A DNA stretch of 64,000 nt, from assembly GCF_964340395.1 (NCBI RefSeq), contig NC_135567.1:18282806-18346805 (forward strand), read 5' to 3'. A program made the position numbers and the translations under genes. Shown here piece by piece: positions 23,551-34,300 of this stretch (positions are counted from its first letter, which is position 1; each line of letters starts with the position of its first letter). Under the pieces are notes generated by a model. It was not told where the DNA came from. It made no database searches and saw only the letters and a list, made by a program, of their open reading frames with translations. The DNA is from Glandiceps talaboti (taxonomy: Eukaryota > Hemichordata > Enteropneusta > Spengelidae).

Positions 23551-24610
23551 TCCATATTTATCGTCTGATTAAGCATATCATATTCTTGTGGCAGATTACA
23601 AATATTCTTTCTGAAGTCGGATTAAGAGAGTTTTGTCGTCAAAAAGGAAATATCACTTTTTGTAATCTGTTAATATATCATTTTCTGTTGTCACGTTAAG
23701 AACATCGCTTTTTGTCGTTTGATTATCAGTTCGACTTTTTGTCAACATATTTATTCCAAACTGGATTTTTTCTATATAATATAAACAAGAAAAATATCAA
23801 CATTTTTCACTTGTTAAAAGTATTACTTTCGGGTGATTTTTCAACTTTCCACCGTCAGATTTAATATAGAAGGTTTTGTTTTCAGATTTTTTAAAAAGTT
23901 ATATATCACCTTTAAAATTTGTTGCCTGATAAAAGTACCACCTTTTTCTTCAGATTATAATCTCTCCTTTTATCGTCTGATAAAAATATATCACTTTTTG
24001 TCGTTTGATTAAAAATTCATATTTAAAAATTGAATGTTATCATCTATACTTTGTAGAAAATATTTAGAATATCAATAGTTATCGTCTGATAAAAATTATC
24101 ATTCAGATTTTTAAAAAATGTCACGTTCGTAAATAAAATTTATTAAAATATAACTTTTTAGATCGAAATGCTATATCATACTGACGTCAGAATTAAAATG
24201 TCAGTCTATATTGCCTCATTGATATGATGATATTATTCATTTGATTAAAAAATTTCACTTTCAGATTTAAAAATGTGACTTGTGTAATTTGATTAAAAAG
24301 TATCACTTTTTAACGTCTGGTTGAAATATATATTTGTTGTCAGAATGAATTAATACCAAAATTCTTACGTCAGAATGGAGTGACGCTTTGTATCGTCTGA
24401 TTAAAATATCACTTTTTATCTTCTGATAAAAAATCTCATTTTCAGATCTAAAAATTAAACTTTTAAAATCTGATTAAAAATATCACTTTTTATCGTGTGG
24501 TTGAAATATATTTGTTGTCGTCAGAATGAATTGATACCACTTGCTTACGTCAGAATGAAAATGTCGCTTTTTGTCGCCTGATTAAAAATACACATTTTAA
24601 AAATTGAATT
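23551..24610. repeat. Degenerate satellite built on TATCACTTTTTRTCGTCTGATTAAAA
   Basis: Over about 1 kb the string TATCACTTTTT, then TATCGTCTGATTAAAAATAT or variants, recurs every 40-110 bp (clear cases near 23571, 23660, 23705, 23973, 24082, 24300, 24393 and 24480). A longer internal duplication, ATATATTTGTTGTC then AGAATGAATTRATACCA, occurs at about 24327 and 24507. There is no coding potential. It is the densest concentration of the TCGTCTG heptamer and its one-mismatch variants in the window. Confidence 0.7.
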
Positions 24611-24899
24611 TTGTCATCCATACTTTATGTAAACATGCTTAAAAGAAATTAACAAGAAATCCGATGATCTTCCCTCACTTACGATTGTTGACATTTAAAA
24701 TTCGTTGGGTTGACAGCGCAAGTTCTGATGATAAATGTGTGCATACCTCAGGCCATCGGATAGGTCATGCCTGCCTGTCATTTTCTAATTTTTCATTCCA
24801 CTGTAGCACATTGTGTGTGTAAAACTAACGCCATTCATGTATGTGGTTTTACAGACTTGAAATGCAACAATTTCCAGTGTGTAACCGTACAAATTATTT

Positions 24900-26310
24900 C
24901 ACGTTTTAATTAGTTTGAAAATATTTACTAAATAAGAATCAATTTCCTTGTGAAAATCACGAAATGACGAAAAATATATAATGATGATTTTTTTATACAT
25001 GAATCATTTTCATTATATTCTGCTAATTTGTTCAAATAATTGACGAAATGAGAATACAAATTTTTGTCAAAAATTTGAAAATGAGCAAGGCTGAAATATG
25101 TTTTTAATACCATAAATGGTTCTATTGGGTAACTGTTAGTTTTAACTTCCTATATATATTATATAATATACACCATATTTAGTTTATGAATAATTAACGA
25201 AATGGGTATGTATTGTTCAATCATAAGCTGTTATGTTGGTCAGTGAAACCGTTTTTATACCTTACAGTACAAATTAGTATGTACTATATAATAATTGATA
25301 ATTAAATAATGATAATAATATAATTTATTTGTTTCAAGACTATTACACACAAAAGGCACATGACAAATCGCAAAATTTAAAAACATTATTCAGGCAAAAA
25401 AACATAAAAACTCACATCATAAAATCACAAGAGTTTGATTAAAACAACAAAATAAACAAAACAGGACACACCAGAAACACATAAAAATCAAGACACAACC
25501 ACTTCAACAATGACAGTGACAAAATATGAACGTTTTAAGATTTGCCTAGAATAATTCGAATTTCTTATAATTCAAAAATACAATTTTATATAGAAAGTAT
25601 AATAAACAAACTCAAAATATGTGACGTTTGACCATTAATTGTTCTATTGGTAACTATTTACCTTACAGTATTATAGAGTAATATATACCATATTTATAAT
25701 TTTAAAAATATAATATAATTTTATTGTAAATATTATTATTATTGTTATTAATTCTTTATTTCTAGCCATCAAGATGTCCCATAAAAATATTTCAAAAACA
25801 TATATATATATATATACAATACAATAACAATATCTTGTACTGTACATGAAACTCCTATAATTTCTCGAAAATTTTAATATCATTATAAGTAATTATTATA
25901 AATTACAATTAACAAGTTCAACATATGTTACATTGTTACCATGAATAGTTGTATTGACTAAGTACATCCATTCCTAATAAAGCACAAATTGGCATATATT
26001 ATATTTCTATATTTAGAATTATTGAAGTATTAAAAAATACAATTTCTTGTGGAAATTATTATCACTAGGGATCAAAATATATTTCATGTTATTGGAAAAG
26101 TGTATTCGTTTCTAGTACCTTTCAGTACAAATTAGTACAAACTATATTTATATTTTGGAATTATTGACGAAATGATATAATTTCATATAGAACTTAAACT
26201 AAACAAGACCAACATATGTTTTGTTGTTCCATGATTTGTTCAATTAGATAAATATATGTTTCTAGTATCTTACTATAAAACATATGTTATACTATTTTTT
26301 TCAGTTGGTT
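24900..26310. repeat. AT-rich degenerate tandem repeat, unit ~150-200 bp
   Basis: Several very diverged units share the same landmarks in order: AATWATTGACGAAATGA, ACCAACATATGTTTTGTTGTT, CCATRAATTGTTCWATTGGGTAA and TTTCTAGTACCTTWCAGTACAAATTAGTA. They are recognisable from about 24920, 25025, 25190, 25630, 25915, 26100 and 26160. Intervening DNA (25280-25600) is less clear. Unit length and copy number are estimates. Confidence 0.45.
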
Positions 26311-26378
26311 AAAGTGGCCATATGGGTGTGGATTTTATAAACCAATTTTTTCATGGCTTACTACTTGAAAAATCAATG

Positions 26379-26555
26379 TGAAACAACATTGACAAAGTCT
26401 GTGTTTGCAACTCAATACATTGCAAAAAGATACATAAAAATGTGTAAAAAAGTTTGCTATTCAACATACAATATAATAACAAATCTTTTACACATTTTAT
26501 TAATCTTTTGCAATTTATTGAGTTACAAACAAGGACTTGGTATATATTGTTTCAG
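26379..26555. mobile_element. Fold-back (palindromic) MITE-like element, copy 1
   Basis: The left arm (26393-26456) reads AAGTCTGTGTTTGCAACTC then ACATTGCAAAAAGATACATAA and TGTGTAAAAAAGTTTG. The right arm (26480-26540) is its imperfect reverse complement, through CTTTTACACATTTTATTAATC, TTTTGCAATTTATTGAGTTAC and AAACAAGGACTT. The outer parts TGAAACAA / TTGTTTCA also pair. The loop is about 23 bp. The ORF 26353-26559 is explained by this palindrome. Confidence 0.7.
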
Positions 26556-26656
26556 ATAGATAGTTCAAGTAGGAAGCCATGATAAAATCGTTATATAATT
26601 AAATATCGACAATATATATCCAATCTCAAAATATGGCCAAATTAAAAAAAGTTGTT

Positions 26657-26950
26657 TGGTTCCGGTTACCCAACACCACCTATTTTATCACACCGATTCT
26701 AAACTTACCTTTTTTACGTATTTGAGAAAGATAATAATAAAATCGCGAAAACCGTGAAGTCTCGCAAGAACTAGTGGGTGCAGAAACTGATAAGACAATG
26801 TAAAACTATTCTTCCAATCTGTAATGGCTGTATATCTGATAGGAAGAAATAAACAACACAGAGACCATTTGGAAAACAATAGAAAACCTAAAACTAGGCA
26901 CTTACACATGAAAAAAAAATAAAAGAAAAAATCTACCTACCCTATTTTAA
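26657..26950 (+). repeat. Dispersed element family A, copy 3
   Basis: Starts TGGTTCCGGTTACCCAACAC, then CCGATTCTAAACTTACC, GTGAAGTCTCGCAAGAACTAG, CCAATCTGTAATGGCTGTAT and CATTTGGAAAACAATAG. It ends with ATCTACCTACCCTATTTTAA, matching the tail of the 21236-21541 copy. Not protein-coding. Confidence 0.7.
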
Positions 26951-27249
26951 AATTGAACTACACAATTATTTTTTATGCCTTAGCAACCTTTGGGTCAGAA
27001 GTTATTTTATAGTCAATTTGTAGTCAATCTTGTTATTTTCTTTACTATTTAGAACATCTTCTGATTTATTTTGTTATTAGTTGTTGTTTTTTGTATGTTT
27101 TTATTTTCTTAGATTTTTTGATATTTTGCTGATAAAAATACACGATTTCAAAAACCTTGCATAGCAATTCTTGTTTGCAGTATTTTAATTTGTAAAATTG
27201 TAAGTTTTTTAAAAAATATAACCAAACTTGAAGATTCTGTTGTCAAATT

Positions 27250-27478
27250 CACTACACGAAAAAACCAAGTTACCCACCTTTACCCTATCTGTGACCCACC
27301 TAACCACCATCTCTGTCTAGGGGTAGTACGAGATGCAGTACCACTTTTAATTGTCTACAGCCCCCTAGGGAAGAGATCACCGATGTTATATTAAGTCAAA
27401 GGTGGAACTTCGTCTCATACTCACCACATTTACACATTCTCTGCTCAAGATTTACGGTGAAAATATGACTTTTCGTAT
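27250..27478 (+). mobile_element. CACTA-ended MITE-like element, copy 2 (diverged)
   Basis: Starts CACTACACGAAAA and continues with the family core ACCCACCTTTACCCTA, GGGGTAGTACGAGATGCAGT, GATCACCGATG and ACTTCGTCTCATACTCACCA, ending ATGACTTTTCGTATA. The 3' terminal TAGTG is not intact. TCAAATT flanks both ends (27243-27249 and after 27478), a possible target-site duplication. No transposase ORF. Confidence 0.65.
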
Positions 27479-27835
27479 ATCAAATTAATCACAAAATAGA
27501 TCAAAAGGTGTTACCGTTTTATTTGTTTTCTATTTTAAAAAGAGTAGAAAAATATTTTTTTAAAGGAAGAAAATAAAATATTGATAAATATTAATAACAT
27601 ACTGATCGTTTACGTTATTATGTCATTTTATATTTTCGATAATATTAGGTTTAGATTATTTTTTAAATAGATTTTTGACTAGATTTTACTTTGTTCCCAT
27701 ATTTGAGTACAATTTCTTGATTTCACTTTCATCTCACAATGTAGACACCTTCAAGAAACACCAGTTAATCTCACTACAGGACATTAATAATCACCGTTAT
27801 ATTAATAATATAATTTGTTATAAATGAAAATAGAA

Positions 27836-28712
27836 AAAATGGCGGGAAATCATGGCAGACGGATATAAAATCTAATATGTTGTGTCTCATCAAAGATCTT
27901 AATTGGAAAATGCATATTAGTTGCTAATGCCCGTCAGGAAACTTTATTTAATCAATTTTATTTACAAAAAAAAGCAGTGAAGTAAAACAAGACTGTCGAG
28001 AAATAAAGGCAGACGATAATTAATACTAAATAAAATGTTTTTAATAAAAAATAAATAAACACATTTTCCAAATTCAGACAGTAAATATTATTTCACTAAT
28101 TTACAAGTTATGGAAAATATATTTTTTTTTTAAATGGCGGGAATTTTAAGCAGGCGATAAGTAGCACTGCTAACATACAACAAAACATATTATTTCACTC
28201 TCACTGTTTACAAGGGGCAATTTACTTATGGTAAAATGTAACAAGAATAGCGGGAATTTAAGCAGACGATTAGCAAATATAAATAAAATGTATTTTTAAT
28301 GTTCGATATTCATTCTAAAGGTGGTTAATAACTACAAGCTGCTAACACCACACAGCAAATATTGCATTAAATAAAAAATAAAATAAAAAAAAATTGCATT
28401 TAGAAAACGAAATCCCTAGTCAAGCAAAAACAGGAATAGTGGGAAATTTAGGCAGACGATAATTGAGACTAAGTAAAATCTTGCCAATTTCGAAACTTAA
28501 TGCAAGATGCCAAAGTTCAACAGCAAACGGTATCTAAGTAACGACTTTTACATAAATTGCCAGTAAAATACAAACAAGAATGGCGGGATCAAACTCTCAA
28601 AACATACACTAGTTACTAACGTCCCACAGCAATTAAAGTTTACTCACTTTATTCAGAAAGTGTTCATGTAAAGTGTGACTAAAATGGCGGGAAAATAAAG
28701 CAAGCGACAAGA
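27836..28712 (+). repeat. Degenerate tandem module: GGCGGGAA followed by GCAGACGATAA
   Basis: Seven loosely spaced units, in each of which AATGGCGGGAA (or AATAGCGGGAA, AATAGTGGGAA) is usually followed within about 10 bp by GGCAGACGATAA or a variant. Positions: 27837-27862, 28000-28020 (GCAGACGATAATT only), 28131-28160, 28243-28272, 28433-28465, 28576-28590 (no CAGACGA part) and 28681-28712 (GCAAGCGACAA). Upstream flanks are also related (AAAATGTAACAAGAAT, AAAATACAAACAAGAAT), so it is a true decayed tandem repeat. The two conserved cores stand out against poorly conserved flanks. Confidence 0.65.
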
Positions 28713-29606
28713 CTTAGACAACCAAGGGCAATGTACTCTATAAACTGTAATGACCACTTTAAGAATTTAGAAGATCCGTTATATTTGCAGAGGTAATATC
28801 CACACTGTGATGTAAAGTATTGGTCCATGTTCTCTTACGCAAATTAGAGAACTTGGCAGATTTTGTAAAATGACATTGTATTGGTTTTTAATTTATGCAA
28901 ACTAGATAATGTAGTTTGTGTATTGTGTAACTCATCGCTCTCTTAAAATGCTTGCGTCATAAAAGGGAGGGAAATCCAAGGCATACAAACTTTGAAGAAC
29001 TTACAAACTTCAATGACCATACTCTAATTTTAAAAACATTTTGGAGGGTTTTTTTTTCTTTCGCAGGCACTTCGTCATTACTAAGTGAAGCATTTCTTTG
29101 AAGGCGTTTCATCATAATAAGTTTGTTGTATAAACTGAGCATGCTCAGACACAAAGGATTGTGGAACTATTTGTAGTTGCAGTAATCATGAGTGTTCCAG
29201 ATTATCACGTATGATTGGGGGTGGCGGTAGGGGTGGGGGTGGTGGGGTAGCCATTCTGCCATGACTTATAGACTAAATAATTTATATTTACAAACAACGT
29301 ATCTGATTGTTTACAATTGTCAGTTTTGAATGATACTACATTTCCCATGGTGCATTATTCAAGATGGTGGATATGCAAGTTCCTTAGCAAGTGGAAGTGT
29401 TGTGAGCTCTTCACCTGGAAACAAGTTCGATTGCAATGATGGAATCATATGACCCTTGTCAGAAAAAAATATCTAAAGTTCATAAAATAACAATAAGTAT
29501 CTGAGAATAGCCTATTGATGAATGATACATGTATCATATTAAAAGAGTTTAAAATTATCATTTCAATGTAAATCACATATGCATGTCATGTTCCTCTTTA
29601 CAAAGG
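28713..29606. other. Gene-free interval
   Basis: No supported gene. A G-rich GGGGGTGGCGGTAGGGGTGGGGGTGGTGGGG tract occupies about 29217-29248 and could form a G-quadruplex. The rest is AT-rich unique DNA. Confidence 0.45.
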
Positions 29607-29971
29607 AGGTCATATATCAAAGGTTAAAGCTTGCCACCAACAAAAGGTCAAAGTTCACACTGAAAAAGGTCATACATCAGAGGTCATGTATTAGAGAAAT
29701 TGATGAATAGGGCCCAAGTCGAACAAATAAAAGAAAAGAGTCAAGAGAGGTCACATGTCATACTGCCAAATTTAGTCATAGGTCAAAGGTCGTATGTTAA
29801 CGCAATACTTTATGTGTGGATCAAAGTTCAAAGTTTACAAGCAGAGGCTAAGCTGCATGTGTCACAAGTAAAACTTTGAAAATCTAGAATAGTCTGAACA
29901 CAACTTGTAATAGCGCGTCAGTACTATGTGCAACTGTCAGCTGCACAGAGGTCAAAGGTCAATGTGGGTCA
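29607..29971 (+). promoter_or_regulatory. Cluster of AGGTCA half-sites with four DR1 elements
   Basis: All sites are in the same orientation. DR1 pairs: AGGTCAAAGTTCA (29645-29657), AGGTCAAAGGTCG (29780-29792), GGATCAAAGTTCA continuing as AAGTTTA (29818-29837), and a perfect AGGTCAAAGGTCA (29949-29961). Single half-sites: 29607-29612, 29621-29626 (AGGTTA), 29667-29672, 29681-29686, 29748-29753 and 29966-29971 (GGGTCA). DR1 is the known binding geometry of RXR-type and HNF4-type nuclear receptors. It lies between Hox4 and mir-10. It may alternatively be a decayed tandem repeat whose unit happens to resemble AGGTCA. Confidence 0.5.
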
Positions 29972-31130
29972 TATGTCAGAGCTTGTCAATTTGTATTTTT
30001 ATCACTGCCAATATTAGATGATACGATTTGAACATGAAAAATGATTTATGCCCCCGAGTCCATTTAATAAATTCGAATTATGTTTCTCTAATACCTCAGT
30101 AAAAGCATATTAAACATATGCTGTCTTCCAACTTGTAATACAAACGATTACTTTATGAAAACTCGTCAAAAAAAATGTGCATAATTATTGCAAATGTAAA
30201 ACATTTGTAAAATTAATTGGAGACAGATATCATACGAGGTGTTCTCCTAGTTTGACATATATTAGTGTTTATTTGCAAAAGAGAGATGTGTGACGTCAGA
30301 GAAATGTAAAATATTTCTTAGTAATATATTTTGCATTTCATATGTCAATAAGTTTAACCTATTATATAATAGACTGAGCAACAAATCCTGTTCCCATGGA
30401 TACGGGATTAATAAACACAAGTTTTAAAGAGCAATTTCAAAGATTACATGATTATAGAAGGTGTTATGTTATATCAAGAGGAATTAAGATTAAATTTTTA
30501 AAAATTTTCTTTTTTAAACATGATTCTTTTTTTTAAAACTAATTTTCAAACATAACACGAGGTAAACAGATTGTACTTATTAGAGTACTGTCTTGAGAGT
30601 AGTATTTGCATAATTTGATCACGTGCCATTTCCATTCGAATATGCTGTCTGCAAATGTTTCGTTCACTTTCACACCTGACAATGTCAAAGACGCCATGTT
30701 ATGACGTCATTACAACTGACGCCATCTTGATTAAACAACTTTTTATGTAAACAGCTGTATTATAATCCTTGTTGACCAAAATGTGTTAACAGCAAAATAG
30801 TGTAGTGAATGACGTCATAATCAATATAAACTTGACGTTTAGTTATTTAGATTTAAATAGCAAATTGTACTAATAATTGATTGATTGCTATGTGTTTGCT
30901 ATACAATATCATGAATGAGACAAGCCTATTTGCTATATTAATAAAGTAAAAGTATATCCTTTTTTGTGAGTTAAGAATATTTCTCAAATAATATTCAAGG
31001 AAATTAACACATTTACATAAATAATTAGGTTATGTCTAATTGTAATGCACGATATAGACTGCATGATGTTATACGACACACACAATGTTAAAACATGGCA
31101 CGACATAAAACTAAAAGCCAGTCTGTCTGT
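29972..31130. other. Gene-free interval
   Basis: AT-rich unique DNA with no supported gene. Confidence 0.45.
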
Positions 31131-31319
31131 CTGTATGTATGTATGTATGTATGTATGTATGTATGTATGTATGTATGTATGTATGTATGTATGTATGTAT
31201 GTATTCCTGCATACATACATACATACATACATACATACATACATACATACATACATACATACATACATACATACATACATACATACATGCATACATACAT
31301 ACATACATACACACATACA
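31131..31319. repeat. Palindromic microsatellite (GTAT)n-TCCTG-(CATA)n
   Basis: GTAT repeats run from 31131 to 31204, preceded by (CTGT)3. They switch across a few bases (TCCTG) into CATA repeats, 31210-31319. The arms are reverse complements with almost no loop, so the block is an almost perfect hairpin or cruciform of about 70 paired positions. ORFs in it are repeat translations. Confidence 0.95.
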
Positions 31320-34300
31320 ACAAAGTAATGTGATAATTCTAACAATCCAAGCAGACACAATATTTAACAGAAAAACAGAACACGACATTATAAAGCACAT
31401 GACCTTATAAGGAATAAGATATAAAGTAAAAATAAGGTTTCATAGTAAAAATATTAAAATGTACATATTAAATGAGTTGTAATGTGTAAAGTTGTGAAAG
31501 TTTGAAACGGAAAGCATATATTAATATATTGATTAACATTCCATTTCAAAATTTGTTTGTTTTCTATTTATATTGAAGTGCCTTCTGACCGATCGTTCAC
31601 TTTTTACAGAATTTTTAAAAATTTTATTTACATTTAATCATACATCATTTGTTGAAAAATTACATCATCTTTGACGTAATCAGAATTCATCACTACAAAT
31701 AAGATTAAACAAAATATGAAACGGTTCTAAGTTGACGGCTGTGGTAGCGATACTAGTGTAGTACGCCCTCTCTTGATAGGATTGTGAGCATTCCTGACTC
31801 GTAGCAACGTTTCCATACATACAAGTTATGTGTATGGTATTTACGAGGTCGTTCATAGTAGAAAATCACCCCATGCAGAGAAATAAACGTTTGGCGCCAA
31901 AAATTGTTTTGATAGTGACTAACTACAATTTTGTCAGAAAAATATTGTATCGACACAGAACAATTTTAATCTAGAAATATTCTTTCAAAGATATTCGTGT
32001 TCGTCAGCACAGTCTATGGTATTGTAGAGTTGTTATTGTTGAAATATTAATATATATGAGTATTGAAACTTAATTTTTTATTCATGCATATGTAATAAAT
32101 TAATCACCATTTACTATATCCACAAATCTGGTTCAAAATTGAGATACTAGCAATATCATTTTTTTTCAAAAAGACCTTTATAAATCAGAAGCTTTTGAGC
32201 TGGAAAGAGTTGAAATTATTGGAAATACGACATTTTAGAATTGTTATTTTCATTAGGATTGTTAAAAAGTATAAATTTTACTAGAGTTATAATTTCTGGT
32301 GATAATTTTCTTTTGCCTTTATTTCGTTCAGTAAAGTATTAGCGGGAAATAAGTAACCTACTTGTTTACTTATTTGTCAACTTTTCAAAAAAAAAAATAA
32401 AATTTGACTGAGATATTTAATCGCATATTAGTAACGATTTAACTCCGTTTTGTAAATTTTGACGGAAAAGATCTCGTGAACTGCAGACTGTCACACGTAC
32501 AATAATGATGTATCCGAATGTCGTCAAAATTTCTCCAAAATTCGGAACAATTTTCTTACTATCATTTTGGAATTTCAAAATAAAAAAGTAAAAGTAAAGG
32601 GGCAGACAGTTGGGGTGATGATGAACGACAGCAAAACTATTTCTGGTGGATCAATTTAGAGTATTTATAGAGTACTTCTGAAAATTTCTACTCGTTTTTG
32701 AGTAAAGAGGGCGGTATGAATTTATATTAGAATTGCAATAATCCGTCTCATGCCTTTCCTGTCACATCTTTGCTGACAGAAAATACAAACATAGGGCAAT
32801 CTTATGTCAAGGTCCATACACATACATGAATGAAACTGATCAGTTGAAATATTATAAACAGTAGACTATTTATATCAATATGTGACAAGTTGGTATCTAA
32901 AGATGTATTTAGTTCATGTCCTTGGAGCGTCAAGGAGAAATAAATTATATCAGCGGTGCGCATGCGTACACAACCGTAAACGTTGCGAACCAATAAATCA
33001 ACCTGAACTCTGAGTCTGTAGTCTTCTTGTTGTAAATATTGTTGCAGACGACCAGTTTTCATTAGAAGTCCAAAAAAGAATAATAAGAATCTTCATACTT
33101 TTGACACTGATCATCAGTATTTTAATTTCTAACTGAGATTCCGCCATTTTTTCGTAAAAAGTTCATTTTTTTTGTAAAAAACGAATTTGTTAATAATTAA
33201 ACAGTATATTTCTAAGGGACTACATGGTATGAACATGATTAGTATACCTCTGATTCACTAGATTATTACGGTAACCCGGTTGTCTGTTGTAGCTTCTTTG
33301 TGACGTCAGAAAAATGGCGCTTAAATTACTTGCTGTCTCCATTTTTTATTTTTATTCACAAATCGCACACTTAAAAAAAAAGAGAATTCTTTAATGAAAA
33401 TATCCTTCCATTATTAAAGAAGCGCTTACCAATTTATCTAAAAGACCACAACCGAATTTTGTCAGGACCTACAAAGTGACTCTATGAGGATGCAATCAGG
33501 CGGTTTTTCAACTAAGAACATGCAATTTTCCGCCAACTTTTTACTACAATTTCCATTGTTAGCCGATAGTCATTGGTTCTATTTCAAAATCCACTTGGAT
33601 TTCGTAAAAAATATAAGTAAAAAAGAAAAATTACACCATGCGAGAAATTTCAACAGTAATGTCGTTGTGTTTCAAGTTAAAGAGAATATACAAATGTATG
33701 GTAGTAAAAATAGGCGGGTGTAAAGTTACGACTTATGGTACTAAAAATAGCGAAAGTAAAAATGTTGAAAAAGAAATGAATCCCTAAATGGCCTTATAAG
33801 CTTAAACAACGGGTAAGAAAAAAGATGTCTGTGAGATTCGGCAAGCCGAGAGGTAGAGATTGTATGTCTGCCGTATCGTTCTGTGAACTACACTTTCTTG
33901 ACCTATTGTACGTGTTAGTTAGTTAGTTAGTTCGTTAGTTAGTTAGTAAAGTGTTCACATTTGAATAATGTCTGTTCGATGTCGCCAATTTACCGTTCAC
34001 TTTCTTGAGATTATTCGAGTATTATTAGGTAAGTTACAGTTAGACATTCTTAGTTGGCGCATTTTTTTTGTTCGGTCAATTTCAGATACAATGCTTCGTC
34101 GACTGTTCATGTTTTTTGACGACATCCATCCTTCCAAGCTTTTTATTCGTACATTTTCATAAGTATCGGAAAAGTGCCGCAGTTAGGAACTCTCTAACAC
34201 ATTCATTTTGGGACACAATCTTGACGGAGTAAACTCTCTCAACTGCTTCTTCTTCTGAGCAACTTTTTGCCACAGAGAGGAACACTAAGTTAAAATGGTG

